Part shown: piece by piece, positions 53,342-62,375 of the stretch
Position numbering within the stretch: the stretch's first letter is position 1
Layout of the letters: every line of letters starts with the position of its first letter
Assembly (NCBI RefSeq): GCF_000282475.1
Contig: NZ_AKJF01000200.1
Span: 44,524 to 108,523 of the forward strand
Source of the DNA: Pseudomonas sp. GM78
Lineage (GTDB): Bacteria; Pseudomonadota; Gammaproteobacteria; Pseudomonadales; Pseudomonadaceae
Reading direction: 5' to 3'
Length of the DNA: 64,000 bases
Made by a program: the position numbers and the translations under genes
The notes under the pieces: model-generated
What the model was told of the DNA's origin: nothing
Database searches by the model: none
What the model saw: only the letters and a program-made list of their open reading frames with translations

Positions 53342-54831
53342 TAATGCTCCGGAACCCCGAGCGGTTGCTCGGCGGGTTTATCAGTTGGGGCCGGTAACGG
53401 CTTTTGCGGCACGGTCGGGCCAGCGCTGACGATGACCAGTTTGTCCGTGCTCAGGTGTTTGTTCATGGCCGCCTTGACCTGCTCGACGGTCAGGTTCTGC
53501 GACTGTTGCATGAATTCTTCCAGGTGATTGAGCGGCAAGTCGTAGAAGCCGATCGCACCCAGCTGGCCGACGATATCGGCGTTGCTGGCGGTGGACAGCG
53601 GGAAGCTGCCGGCCAGTTCGCGCTTGGCATCGTCGAGTTCTTTTTCGGTCGGGCCGGTCTTGAGGTAGTCGGCGAGCACATCCTGCACCAGTTTCAGGGT
53701 GCCTTCGCTCATCTCGGCGCGGGTCTGCAGGTTGATCATGAACGGGCCGCGTACCTGCATCGGGCTGAAACCTGAGTACACACCATACGCCAGGCCACGC
53801 TTCTCGCGCACTTCGCTCATCAGCCGCGTACCGAAACCGCCACCGCCGAGGATCTGGTTGCCCATGGACAGAGCCGCGTAATCCGGATCGTCACGGTCGA
53901 TGCCCAGTTGCGCGAGCATCAGGTTGGTTTGCTTGGATGGGAACTCGATGTGGCCGATGCTGGCCTTGGGTTCGGCGGGTTGCTCGATCTTCGGCAGGGC
54001 CGGGCCTTTGGGCAGGGCGGCGCTGACCTGGGCGGCAATGGCTTCGGCTTCGGCGCGAGACAGGTCGCCGACCAGCGCGATCACTACGTTGCCCGCGGCA
54101 TAGGCTTTCTGGTGGAACCCGCGCAGTTGCGCGAGGGTGACGGCCGGAACGGTTTGCGCCGTGCCATCGCTGGCGTGCGCGTACGGGTGTTCGCCGTACA
54201 GGCGGTTCATCAACTCGAGGCTGGCGAGTTTGCCGGGGTTCTGTTTCTGGTATTCGAAGCCGGCAAGCATCTGGTTCTTGATGCGGGTAAACGAGTCGGC
54301 GGGGAAGGTCGGTTTGCCGACGACTTCTGCGAACAGCTTCAACGCCGGTTCGCGCTTGTCGGCGGCGCTGAGGCTGCGCAGAGACGCCACCGCCATGTCT
54401 TTATAGGCACCGTTGCCGAAATCGGCGCCCAGGCCTTCGAAGCCCTGGGCAATGGCGCTGACATCCTTACCGGCCACGCCTTCGTTGAGCATGGCGTTGG
54501 TCAACAGCGCCAGGCCAGGTGCGTTGCCGTCCTGGCTGCTGCCGGCGGCAAAGATCAGGCGCATGTCGAACATCGGCAGCTCACGGGCTTCGACGAACAG
54601 CACCTTGGCGCCTTCGGCGGTGCTCCAGGTCTGTACGTCGAGTGTGCGGTGGCTTGGCGCCTTGCCGTTGAGTTCGGTCAGCGATTGCAGCTTCTGGCTG
54701 GCCTTGGCCTTGTCCAGCGCTTCGCTGGCAACCGAGTCATTGGTTTTGGAGAAATAGAATGCAGCAGAGCCGATCAGGGCGACTGCGATCAGGCTGAGCA
54801 GGGCCAGGCGCGGTTTTTTATGTTCACTCAT
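53341..54831 (-). CDS. M16-family protein, non-catalytic partner
   Basis: The 496-residue pitrilysin-fold protein has a signal anchor (about 13-32, LALLSLIAVALIGSAAFYF) and two M16 domains. The zinc motif HxxEH is absent, since the expected region reads APGLALLTNAMLNEGV; the C-terminal half keeps the R/Y substrate pair in EVREKRGLAYGVYSGF. It is the partner of the upstream gene, which has the intact motif; together they fit a periplasmic heterodimer. The start at 54831 overlaps that gene by 8 bp. Confidence 0.85.
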   Translation of the reverse strand: MSEHKKPRLALLSLIAVALIGSAAFYFSKTNDSVASEALDKAKASQKLQSLTELNGKAPSHRTLDVQTWSTAEGAKVLFVEARELPMFDMRLIFAAGSSQDGNAPGLALLTNAMLNEGVAGKDVSAIAQGFEGLGADFGNGAYKDMAVASLRSLSAADKREPALKLFAEVVGKPTFPADSFTRIKNQMLAGFEYQKQNPGKLASLELMNRLYGEHPYAHASDGTAQTVPAVTLAQLRGFHQKAYAAGNVVIALVGDLSRAEAEAIAAQVSAALPKGPALPKIEQPAEPKASIGHIEFPSKQTNLMLAQLGIDRDDPDYAALSMGNQILGGGGFGTRLMSEVREKRGLAYGVYSGFSPMQVRGPFMINLQTRAEMSEGTLKLVQDVLADYLKTGPTEKELDDAKRELAGSFPLSTASNADIVGQLGAIGFYDLPLNHLEEFMQQSQNLTVEQVKAAMNKHLSTDKLVIVSAGPTVPQKPLPAPTDKPAEQPLGVPEH

Positions 54832-56179
54832 GAGTCGTCTCCTCCGGCAGAACATGGGCGACGCTGAGACGTTCGCGGGTGAAATACAGCTTGGCGGCGT
54901 TCTGGATGTCTTGCGGTGTCACGCTTTCCAGCTCGGCGAGCTCGGTGTCCATCAGCTTCCACGACAGGCCGACGGTCTCCAGCTGGCCGATGGCGGTGGC
55001 CTGGCTGGTGATCGAGTCGCGCTCGTAAACCAGGCCGGCGATGACCTGTGCCCGTACGCGTTCCAGTTCTTCGGTGGTCGGCGCGGTGGTTTTCAGTTGT
55101 TCAAGCAGCTTCCACAAACCGGCTTCGGCCTGGGCGATGGTCTTGTTCTTCTGGCTGTTGGGCGTTGCCGACAGGGTGAACAGGCTATCACCACGGGTGT
55201 AGGCGTCGTAACTCGACGAGCCGCCGGACACCAGTTCTTCGCCGCGCTCCAGTTGCGTCGGGATGCGTCCGCTGTAGCCGCCGTCAAGCAGGGCCGAAAT
55301 CAATCGCAAGGCATTGACCAGACGCTTGTCTTCGGCGGTCGCGATGCTCGGCACGTTGAAGGCCAGCATCAGGCTGGGCAATTGGGTCTTCACGTGCAGA
55401 GTGATCTGGCGTTCGCCGGGCTCGGCCAGTTCCAGCGGAATCTTCGCCGCCGGTACCTCACGCTTGGCGATCGGGCCGAAGTAGCGCTGGGCCAGGGTCT
55501 TGACCTCGTCCGGCGTGACGTCGCCGACCACCACCAGCGTGGCGTTGTTCGGCACGTACCAGGATTGGTACCAGTGACGCAGCTCCTCGACTTTCATGCG
55601 GTCCAGGTCGGCCATCCAGCCAATGGTCGGCGTGTGATAGCCGCTGGCCGGGTAAGCCATGGCCTTGAAGCGCTCATAGGCCTTGGACATGGGTTTGTCG
55701 TCGGTGCGCAGGCGCCGTTCTTCCTTGATGACTTCGATCTCGCGGGCGAACTCGTCGGGCGGCAGGCGCAGGCTGGCCATGCGGTCGGCTTCCAGTTCGA
55801 AGGCCACACCCAGGCGGTCGCGGGCCAGGACCTGGTAGTACGCCGTGAAGTCGTCGCTGGTGAAGGCGTTTTCTTCGGCGCCGAGGTCGCGCAGGATCAG
55901 CGACGCTTCGCCGGGGCCGACTTTCTCGCTGCCCTTGAACATCATGTGTTCCAGGGCATGGGACAGGCCGGTCTGGCCGGGCGTCTCATAGCTGGAGCCA
56001 ACCTTGTACCAGACCTGGGAAACCACCACCGGCGCGCGATGGTCTTCGCGCACGACGACCTTCAAGCCGTTGTCGAGGGTGAATTCGTGGGTCGGTTGCG
56101 GGTCGGCCGCCAGGGCCGAAAGGGGCAGGCAAAGTGTGCTGAGCAGCAGGCCTGCAGCGCGGCGGGCTAGGGCATTCAT
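54824..56179 (-). CDS. M16-family zinc peptidase, catalytic partner
   Basis: The 451-residue pitrilysin-type peptidase has a signal peptide (residues 1-25, ending ALAADP) and the inverted zinc motif H74-ALE-H78 in GLSHALEHMMFKG; the third ligand is expected in the REIEVIKEERR helix near residue 147. It is periplasmic. It overlaps the inactive paralogue by 8 bp, in the same pairing seen in other Pseudomonas (PA0372-PA0371). The substrate is probably small peptides or signal peptides; this is inference. Confidence 0.88.
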   Translation of the reverse strand: MNALARRAAGLLLSTLCLPLSALAADPQPTHEFTLDNGLKVVVREDHRAPVVVSQVWYKVGSSYETPGQTGLSHALEHMMFKGSEKVGPGEASLILRDLGAEENAFTSDDFTAYYQVLARDRLGVAFELEADRMASLRLPPDEFAREIEVIKEERRLRTDDKPMSKAYERFKAMAYPASGYHTPTIGWMADLDRMKVEELRHWYQSWYVPNNATLVVVGDVTPDEVKTLAQRYFGPIAKREVPAAKIPLELAEPGERQITLHVKTQLPSLMLAFNVPSIATAEDKRLVNALRLISALLDGGYSGRIPTQLERGEELVSGGSSSYDAYTRGDSLFTLSATPNSQKNKTIAQAEAGLWKLLEQLKTTAPTTEELERVRAQVIAGLVYERDSITSQATAIGQLETVGLSWKLMDTELAELESVTPQDIQNAAKLYFTRERLSVAHVLPEETTHE

Positions 56180-56522
56180 TCGTTTTTAAACCTTTGGGGC
56201 TGCCCGCTTGTTCTTAGCGTCAGCGGGCGAGAGGGTGCTAGGATACTGATCCGTTTTACTGGCGGCCACGCCTATCAGGCCTTTGCGTTTGATCAGGTTG
56301 TTTGGGTTTGCGGCCGTAAGCTATGGTTTATCAACTAAACTCTGCTTTTTCGCCGATTTTCCGCCATCAGTCCTTAGTGAAATCGTTTTTGCAGGGTGCC
56401 TTTTGCACCTCGACAAAATGTTGCGCATGAACAAGCTGGATCAATCGCAGTCTGTTCTGCATCGAATATTCATTTGCCGGGGCGCCCGTTGGCGCGTCGC
56501 TACCGTGAGATAGCCGTCCCCC
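56180..56522. other. 343-bp divergent region between the M16 operon and ftsY
   Basis: No gene is supported. It should hold two divergent promoters, but I could not fix one with confidence. Stretches with AT-rich hexamers lie near 56290-56345. A 76-codon open frame (56283-56513) has no ribosome site or recognizable domain and is not called. Confidence 0.5.
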
Positions 56523-58061
56523 ATGTTTGGTTCCAACGACGACAAGAAGACCCCAGCTACGGCTGGCGAAAAGAAAAGCCTGTTCGGATGGCTGCGCAAA
56601 AAGCCGCAGGAACCCGTCGTCGAACAGCCACAACCACTTCCTGAGCCAACGCCTGCGCCGGTAGTAAATGCTGCCGAACCTGCGCCAGTTGTGCTGCCGA
56701 TCGCCGAGCCGGTGCTGCAACCGGTTGTAGAGGCGGCGCCTGAAATCGTCGCCGAATTGCCACTGACTCCGGTCTCCGAGCCCTGGTTGACCTTGCCGGT
56801 GGCGGAAGAACCGGTGGCGCTGGTTGAAGATGAGCTGGCGCCGCACGTGACGCCGCCAATTCCGGTGCAGACGGTATCGGCGCCTGAGCCGGTTCAGGCA
56901 CCCGTGGTCGAGCCGGTCGTGGCACCGGTCGTCGAGGCTGCGCCAATGCCTGCGGCTGCTGCATTTGTGCCGCCGGTTGCACCGGTTGCGCCGATTGTTC
57001 AAACGCCAGAGCCAGAGCCAGAGCCTGCACCTGCACCTGCACCTGCACCTGCACCTGCACCAGTTATTACTCCTGTTGCCGCTGCCCCCGTCGAAGTTCC
57101 AGTCGAGCCGGTTCGCACCGAAGAAACCAAAGCCGGGTTCTTCGCCCGTCTCAAGCAAGGCCTGTCCAAGACCAGTGCCAGCATCGGCGAAGGCATGGCC
57201 AGCCTGTTCCTGGGCAGGAAAGCCATCGATGACGAGCTGCTCGATGACCTCGAAACCCGCCTGCTGACCGCCGATGTCGGTGTGGAGGCCACTTCGGTGA
57301 TCATCCAGCGCCTGACCCAGAAGGTTGCGCGCAAGGAACTGGCCGATGCCGATGCGTTGTACAAATCCCTGCAAGCCGAGCTGGCAGCCATGCTCAAGCC
57401 CGTCGAGCAGCCGCTGAAAATCACCTCGCAGAACAAGCCTTTCGTGATCCTGGTGGTGGGCGTCAACGGCGCCGGTAAAACCACCACCATTGGCAAACTG
57501 GCGAAGAAGCTGCAGCTGGAAGGCAAGAAAGTCATGCTGGCCGCCGGCGACACCTTCCGTGCTGCCGCGGTCGAGCAATTGCAGGTCTGGGGCGAGCGCA
57601 ACAAGATTCCGGTCATCGCCCAGCACACCGGGGCCGACTCGGCTTCGGTGATCTTCGACGCCGTGCAAGCCGCCAAGGCCCGTGGCATCGATGTGCTGAT
57701 CGCCGACACCGCCGGTCGCCTGCACACCAAAGACAACCTGATGGAAGAGCTGAAAAAGGTTCGCCGGGTGATCGGCAAGCTCGATGCCGACGCGCCGCAC
57801 GAGGTGTTGCTGGTACTCGATGCCGGCACCGGCCAGAACGCCATCAACCAGGCCAAGCAATTCAACCAGACCGTCGAACTGACCGGCCTGGCGCTGACCA
57901 AGCTCGACGGGACCGCCAAGGGCGGGGTGATTTTCGCCCTGGCCAAGCAGTTTGGCCTGCCGATCCGCTACATCGGCGTCGGTGAAGGCATCGACGATTT
58001 GCGCACTTTTGAAGCTGAACCCTTTGTCCAGGCACTGTTTGCCGAGCGGGAGCGTTCATGA
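56523..58061 (+). CDS. ftsY: Signal recognition particle receptor
   Basis: The 512-residue SRP receptor delivers ribosome-SRP complexes to the inner membrane. An acidic, proline-rich A domain (about 1-205) includes an N-terminal basic helix KKSLFGWLRKKPQ and the repeat run PEPEPEPAPAPAP at 162-180. The NG GTPase has VVGVNGAGKTTT (G1), AGDTFRAAAVEQLQ, LIADTAGR (G3) and LTKLDGTAKGG (G4). Hexanucleotide repeats at 57007-57060 encode the EP and PA runs. Its stop overlaps ftsE by 4 bp. Confidence 0.96.
   Translation: MFGSNDDKKTPATAGEKKSLFGWLRKKPQEPVVEQPQPLPEPTPAPVVNAAEPAPVVLPIAEPVLQPVVEAAPEIVAELPLTPVSEPWLTLPVAEEPVALVEDELAPHVTPPIPVQTVSAPEPVQAPVVEPVVAPVVEAAPMPAAAAFVPPVAPVAPIVQTPEPEPEPAPAPAPAPAPAPVITPVAAAPVEVPVEPVRTEETKAGFFARLKQGLSKTSASIGEGMASLFLGRKAIDDELLDDLETRLLTADVGVEATSVIIQRLTQKVARKELADADALYKSLQAELAAMLKPVEQPLKITSQNKPFVILVVGVNGAGKTTTIGKLAKKLQLEGKKVMLAAGDTFRAAAVEQLQVWGERNKIPVIAQHTGADSASVIFDAVQAAKARGIDVLIADTAGRLHTKDNLMEELKKVRRVIGKLDADAPHEVLLVLDAGTGQNAINQAKQFNQTVELTGLALTKLDGTAKGGVIFALAKQFGLPIRYIGVGEGIDDLRTFEAEPFVQALFAERERS
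57007..57060 (+). repeat. In-frame hexanucleotide tandem repeats in ftsY
   Basis: CAGAGC x3 (57007-57024) is followed directly by CTGCAC x6 (57025-57060). Both units are two codons long, so slippage would change the number of EP or PA pairs without a frameshift. Confidence 0.95.
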
Positions 58062-58729
58062 TTCGTTTCGAACAGGTCGGTAAACGCTACCCGAACGGTC
58101 ACGTCGGCTTGCATGAGCTGAGCTTTCGAGTCCGTCGGGGCGAATTTTTGTTTGTCACGGGCCATTCCGGCGCCGGCAAGAGCACCTTGTTGCGGCTGTT
58201 GCTGGCCATGGAGCGCCCGACCAGCGGCAAGCTGCTGCTGGCCGGGCAAGACCTGAGCACCATCAGCAACGCACAGATTCCATTCCTGCGTCGGCAGATC
58301 GGCGTGGTGTTCCAGAACCACCAGTTGCTGTTCGATCGCACGGTGTTCAATAACGTCGCGCTGCCGTTGCAGATCCTCGGTCTGTCCAAGGCCGAAATCG
58401 CCAAGCGCGTGGACTCGGCCCTGGAGCGCGTGGCGCTGTCGGACAAGACCGATCTGTATCCTGGCGACCTGTCTACCGGCCAGCAGCAACGCGTCGGCAT
58501 CGCCCGCGCCATCGTTCACCGCCCGGCGCTGCTGCTGGCGGACGAACCAACCGGTAACCTCGACCCGCGTCTGGCGGCTGAAATCATGGGTGTGTTCGAA
58601 GACATCAATCGCCTGGGTACCAGTGTGCTGATCGCCAGCCACGACCTGGCGCTGATCGCGCGCATGCGCCACCGCATGCTGACACTGCAACGCGGCCGAT
58701 TGATCGGCGATGGGGAGGCCGGCGAATGA
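58058..58729 (+). CDS. ftsE: Cell-division ABC ATPase
   Basis: The 223-residue ATPase pairs with FtsX at the division site and activates periplasmic murein hydrolases. Walker A is GHSGAGKST at about 36-44, signature LSTGQQQRVGIARA, Walker B LLLADEPTGNLD. Length equals E. coli FtsE (222). It overlaps ftsY and ftsX by 4 bp each (ATGA), the conserved ftsYEX operon. Confidence 0.96.
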   Translation: MIRFEQVGKRYPNGHVGLHELSFRVRRGEFLFVTGHSGAGKSTLLRLLLAMERPTSGKLLLAGQDLSTISNAQIPFLRRQIGVVFQNHQLLFDRTVFNNVALPLQILGLSKAEIAKRVDSALERVALSDKTDLYPGDLSTGQQQRVGIARAIVHRPALLLADEPTGNLDPRLAAEIMGVFEDINRLGTSVLIASHDLALIARMRHRMLTLQRGRLIGDGEAGE

Positions 58730-59748
58730 GTGCTACTCGCAGTCCAAAGGTTTCCGAGCGCGTGGCCCCCAAGGCTGCCGACCCGCAACCGCAGAAGAAA
58801 AAACGCGACGACGATGATGGTCCGGATTTCGCCACGCTGTTGCGTGCCTGGATCGAAAGCCATCGCGCCAGCCTGCTGGACAGCTTGCGTCGCCTGGGCA
58901 AGCAGCCCATCGGCAGCTTTTTCACCTGCATGGTGATGGCAGTGGCCTTGAGTTTGCCCATGGGCCTGTCACTTTTGCTAAGTAACGTCGAACGCCTCGG
59001 CGGTTCCTGGCAGCGCGCGGCGCAGATTTCCCTGTACCTGCAACTCGAGGCCAGCCCGACGGATGGCGAGGCGTTGCGCGAACAGATCAAGGGCATCCCT
59101 GGGGTGGCCGATGCCGAATACGTCGGTCGGGATCAGGCGCTGGAAGAGTTCCAGCAACAGTCGGGCCTGGGCGAAGCGCTCAAGGAGCTGCCGGAAAACC
59201 CGCTGCCTGGCGTGGTGCTGGTAACGCCGACGGAGGTCGACAAGCCGGCCCTTGAAGCATTAAGACAAAAACTTTCCGAACTGCCCAAGGTACAACAGGC
59301 GCAGCTTGATCTAGTCTGGGTCGAGCGTCTGGCAGCCATCCTCAAGCTGGGCGACCGATTTGTCTTCGGTCTGACCGTGCTTCTGGTTTCTGCATTACTT
59401 TTGGTGATAGGCAATACCATTCGTCTTCATATTGAAAACCGCCGCACAGAGATAGAAGTGATTAAACTCGTGGGCGGCACTGACAGCTATGTGCGCAGGC
59501 CCTTTCTCTATATGGGGGCGCTGTATGGTTTCGGTGCGGGGATTCTTTCCTGGGGCGTATTGGCGTTCGGCCTGAACTGGCTGAACGATGCGGTGGTCGG
59601 GCTGGCCGGGTTGTACGGGAGTGATTTCGCCCTGGCCGGTGTACCGGTTGCCGACGGTCTGTCTCTCTTGCTTGGCGCGGTGCTGTTGGGTTATATCGGT
59701 GCATGGATTGCAGTCGCACGTCATCTCAGGGAGCTGGCGCCGAAGTAG
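58726..59748 (+). CDS. ftsX: Cell-division permease-like protein
   Basis: The 340-residue membrane partner of FtsE has a charged cytoplasmic N-terminus (1-60, [12 protein letters not shown]), helix 1 near 65-88, a periplasmic domain to about 205 that in other species contacts EnvC or amidase activators, and three more helices (about 213-235, 260-285 and 310-332). The conserved [21 protein letters not shown] loop follows helix 2. rpoH begins 113 bp downstream with its own promoter. Confidence 0.94.
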   Translation: MSATRSPKVSERVAPKAADPQPQKKKRDDDDGPDFATLLRAWIESHRASLLDSLRRLGKQPIGSFFTCMVMAVALSLPMGLSLLLSNVERLGGSWQRAAQISLYLQLEASPTDGEALREQIKGIPGVADAEYVGRDQALEEFQQQSGLGEALKELPENPLPGVVLVTPTEVDKPALEALRQKLSELPKVQQAQLDLVWVERLAAILKLGDRFVFGLTVLLVSALLLVIGNTIRLHIENRRTEIEVIKLVGGTDSYVRRPFLYMGALYGFGAGILSWGVLAFGLNWLNDAVVGLAGLYGSDFALAGVPVADGLSLLLGAVLLGYIGAWIAVARHLRELAPK

Positions 59749-59787
59749 AATCTTTTTTGCGCGTGATTGACCTTGCAGTTTCTAAGG

Positions 59788-59814
59788 GAACTTGTCTTGC
59801 GGTTTCCGGTCAAT
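59788..59814 (+). promoter_or_regulatory. AlgU/sigma-E-type promoter of rpoH
   Basis: GAACTT (59788-59793), 16 bp, then TCAAT (59810-59814) fit the extracytoplasmic-stress consensus. P. aeruginosa rpoH is known to have an AlgU-dependent promoter. The start codon lies 47 bp downstream. Confidence 0.7.
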
Positions 59815-59861
59815 TTTCGCAGTGCCAATGGCACGAGTATGTAAGTGGGAGGTTTTTTCGT

Positions 59862-60716
59862 ATGACCAATTCTTTGCAGCCTGCATATGCTCTGGTCCCG
59901 GGTGCGAACCTGGAGGCCTATGTGCACACCGTCAACAGCATTCCATTGCTGACGCCGGAGCAGGAGCGTGAACTGGCCGAGAGTCTCTATTATGAGCAGG
60001 ATCTTGAGGCGGCTCGGCAGATGGTGCTCGCCCACCTGCGTTTTGTCGTACATATCGCCCGTAGCTATTCCGGCTACGGCCTGGCTCAGGCTGACCTGAT
60101 CCAGGAAGGTAACGTCGGCCTGATGAAGGCCGTAAAGCGCTTCAACCCGGAAATGGGCGTGCGCCTGGTGTCCTTTGCCGTGCACTGGATCAAGGCTGAG
60201 ATCCACGAATTCATCCTGCGTAATTGGCGGATCGTCAAAGTCGCGACCACCAAGGCCCAGCGCAAGCTGTTCTTCAACCTGCGCAGCCAGAAAAAACGCC
60301 TGGCCTGGCTGAACAACGAGGAAGTCCACCGTGTGGCGGAAAGCCTCGGGGTCGAGCCGCGGGAAGTGCGCGAGATGGAAAGTCGCCTGACCGGTCACGA
60401 CATGGCCTTCGACCCGGCTGCTGAAGCCGACGACGACAGCGCCTTCCAGTCGCCGGCCAACTATCTGGAAGACCACCGGTACGACCCGGCCCGTCAACTG
60501 GAAGATGCCGACTGGAGCGACAACTCCAACCACAACCTGCACGAAGCGCTGGAAGTGCTGGACGACCGTAGCCGCGACATCCTCTACCAGCGCTGGCTGG
60601 CAGAAGAAAAGTCCACGCTGCACGACCTGGCGCAGAAGTACAACGTGTCGGCCGAGCGTATCCGTCAGCTCGAGAAGAGCGCGATGAACAAGCTCAAATT
60701 GTCGATCGCGGCGTAA
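59862..60716 (+). CDS. rpoH: Heat-shock sigma factor sigma-32
   Basis: The 284-residue sigma factor directs heat-shock transcription. Region 2 has [20 protein letters not shown] and [20 protein letters not shown]; the -10 recognition helix region includes [19 protein letters not shown], and the RpoH box QRKLFFNLR, the chaperone- and FtsH-control site, is at about 131-139. Region 4 ([19 protein letters not shown]) ends the protein. The start at 59862 has GGGAGG 8 bp upstream; length equals E. coli RpoH. Confidence 0.97.
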   Translation: MTNSLQPAYALVPGANLEAYVHTVNSIPLLTPEQERELAESLYYEQDLEAARQMVLAHLRFVVHIARSYSGYGLAQADLIQEGNVGLMKAVKRFNPEMGVRLVSFAVHWIKAEIHEFILRNWRIVKVATTKAQRKLFFNLRSQKKRLAWLNNEEVHRVAESLGVEPREVREMESRLTGHDMAFDPAAEADDDSAFQSPANYLEDHRYDPARQLEDADWSDNSNHNLHEALEVLDDRSRDILYQRWLAEEKSTLHDLAQKYNVSAERIRQLEKSAMNKLKLSIAA

Positions 60717-60732
60717 CCTGCGCGAAGGCAAT

Positions 60733-60768
60733 AAAAAACGCCCCGATCAATGATCGGGGCGTTTTTTG
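60733..60768 (+). terminator. Rho-independent terminator of rpoH
   Basis: ACGCCCCGAT (60738-60747) pairs with ATCGGGGCGT (60753-60762), followed by a T-run; a preceding A-run would also terminate leftward RNA. Confidence 0.92.
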
Positions 60769-60776
60769 TTTGAAGA

Positions 60777-60858
60777 GCAAAAGATCGCAGCCTTCGGCAG
60801 CTCCTACATTGGAATGATGTACACCCTGTAGGAGCTGCCGAAGGCTGCGATCTTTTGC
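60777..60858. repeat. Long perfect inverted repeat, GATCGCAGCCTTCGGC family
   Basis: Arms 60777-60808 and 60827-60858 are perfect 32-bp complements with an 18-base loop; 30 bp of each arm equals the element at 15313-15388. It lies between convergent rpoH and mtgA. Confidence 0.9.
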
Positions 60859-60866
60859 TTTGGGGA

Positions 60867-61589
60867 TCATTGTTCCCAAAGTGCCCGGCGTGAATCGTTG
60901 AGCCCTACCAAATAACTGTCCCCACCCAACTGACTCATCTGCCGCCGAATCCAGCCCGCACGTCGCGCCACGTAAGCGGTCGGATGGCTGGCACTCCACA
61001 CTCGCGGGTTCGGCAACACGGCGGCCAGCAAGCTCGATTGCTGGCGACTGAGGCCTTTTGCGCTTGTACCAAAGTGATGCCTGGCCGCCGCCTCGGCGCC
61101 AAATACCCCGTCGTCCCATTCGACGCTATTGAGGTACACCTCAAGAATCCGCTGCTTGGGCCAGAACACTTCGATCAACCCGGTAAACCAAGCTTCCAGG
61201 CCTTTGCGCAACCAGCTGCGGCCAGACCACAGGAACAGGTTTTTCGACACCTGCTGGCTGAGGGTGCTGGCGCCGCGAATCGAACCGCCGAGTTCGTTAT
61301 GGGCCAGTGCCGCCTTGATCGCATTCACGTCGAACCCCCAGTGCTCGGGGAATTTCTGGTCTTCGCCCGCAATCACCGCAACTTTCAGGTCGTCGGAAAT
61401 TTCTTCCCACGGCTTCCAGGTGCGCTGCAGGTCAATGGGTTCGCCGTCGAACCAGGATTCGATCTTGCGCTCGACCATCAAGGCCGTTCCCGGAGGAGGC
61501 ACCACGCGGAAAATCAGCACCAGCAATACGCTGCCGCCCATGAACCAGAGCACGGCCTTGATGAAATGGCGGAAATAGATACGCAGCAT
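60867..61589 (-). CDS. mtgA: Monofunctional peptidoglycan glycosyltransferase
   Basis: The 240-residue inner-membrane enzyme polymerises lipid II into glycan strands. One helix (about 9-30) is followed by a GT51 domain: catalytic E76 in AVIAGEDQKFPEHWGFD, GASTLSQQVSKNLFLW with the second acidic site nearby, KQRILEVYLNSVEWDDGVFG and AAVLPNPRVW. No transpeptidase domain follows. Length equals E. coli MtgA (242). It diverges from the DUF423 gene. Confidence 0.95.
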   Translation of the reverse strand: MLRIYFRHFIKAVLWFMGGSVLLVLIFRVVPPPGTALMVERKIESWFDGEPIDLQRTWKPWEEISDDLKVAVIAGEDQKFPEHWGFDVNAIKAALAHNELGGSIRGASTLSQQVSKNLFLWSGRSWLRKGLEAWFTGLIEVFWPKQRILEVYLNSVEWDDGVFGAEAAARHHFGTSAKGLSRQQSSLLAAVLPNPRVWSASHPTAYVARRAGWIRRQMSQLGGDSYLVGLNDSRRALWEQ

Positions 61590-61663
61590 AGAGATGGCTT
61601 GGCCGAACCCGTTGAGCGGGCCATTATACAGACCCTGTTGATCGAGACTGACTGGAGTTCTTC

Positions 61664-62044
61664 ATGCTGCGTGGCTTTTTGATGCTGGCCGCTTTTTTCG
61701 GCTTCACCGGTGTCGGTCTCGGGGCGTTTGCCGCCCACGGCCTGAAAAACCGCCTGAGCGCCGAATACCTGGCGATTTTCCATACCGGCGTCACCTATCA
61801 GCTGGTGCATACCCTGGCATTGCTGGGCGTGGCGTTGCTGGCTACGCAGATTCCCGGTCGCCTCGTGACCTGGGCCGGCGCTTCGTTTGCCATCGGCATC
61901 GTGCTGTTCTCCGGCAGCCTGTACGTGCTGACGCTGATGGGTGTCAGCAAGCTCGGCATCGTCACCCCATTCGGTGGCCTGGCCTTCCTCGCCGGCTGGC
62001 TCTGCCTGGGGCTCGCCGCCTGGCGCCTGCCGCTGACCGCTTGA
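61664..62044 (+). CDS. DUF423 membrane protein
   Basis: The 126-residue protein has four predicted helices and the DUF423 pattern: GFTGVGLGAFAAHGLKNRL near the N-terminus, FHTGVTYQLVHTLALL, then SGSLYVLTLMGVSKLGIVTP with GGLAFLAGWL. The function is unknown (YwdK/YgdD relatives). TGGAG precedes the start. It is commonly placed next to mtgA and thiS in Pseudomonas. Confidence 0.88.
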   Translation: MLRGFLMLAAFFGFTGVGLGAFAAHGLKNRLSAEYLAIFHTGVTYQLVHTLALLGVALLATQIPGRLVTWAGASFAIGIVLFSGSLYVLTLMGVSKLGIVTPFGGLAFLAGWLCLGLAAWRLPLTA

Positions 62045-62115
62045 CGCTTGTTGCTGACCTTTAGGTCACGATCGGGCTAGAATGCCAGCCCCAAAAAATG
62101 ATGGCGGCATTCGAC

Positions 62116-62316
62116 ATGCGCATTCAGTTGAACGGCGAATCCTTTGAACTGCCCGACGGTGAAACCGTTGCGGCCCTGCTGACCCGTCTGGACCTGACCG
62201 GACGCCGGGTGGCGGTCGAACTCAATCTGGATATCGTCCCGCGCAGCCAGCACGCAGACACTGCGTTGAACGACGGCGATAATGTCGAAGTGGTGCACGC
62301 CATCGGTGGCGGCTAG
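62116..62316 (+). CDS. thiS: Thiamine sulfur-carrier protein
   Basis: The 66-residue ubiquitin-like carrier brings sulfur as a thiocarboxylate for the thiazole ring. It begins [20 protein letters not shown] and ends AIGGG, providing the C-terminal Gly-Gly that ThiF adenylates. An ATG 18 bp upstream would add six residues. thiG follows 59 bp downstream. No TPP riboswitch is visible in the preceding 71-bp gap. Confidence 0.93.
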   Translation: MRIQLNGESFELPDGETVAALLTRLDLTGRRVAVELNLDIVPRSQHADTALNDGDNVEVVHAIGGG

Positions 62317-62375
62317 CCCGTGGCCCAAGGGCCGACAGAATTCTGCAAGACCCTCACCCCTACAGAGGATTCCCC

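Noticed and set aside
54830-56170. A 446-codon rightward open frame opposite the M16 peptidase
   Set aside because: Shadow of a gene with an intact HxxEH motif.
56283-56513. A 76-codon rightward frame before ftsY
   Set aside because: No ribosome site, no recognizable domain; lies in the promoter region.
62045-62115. A TPP riboswitch ahead of thiS
   Set aside because: The gap is 71 bp and lacks the CUGAGA and ACCUGA thi-box elements.
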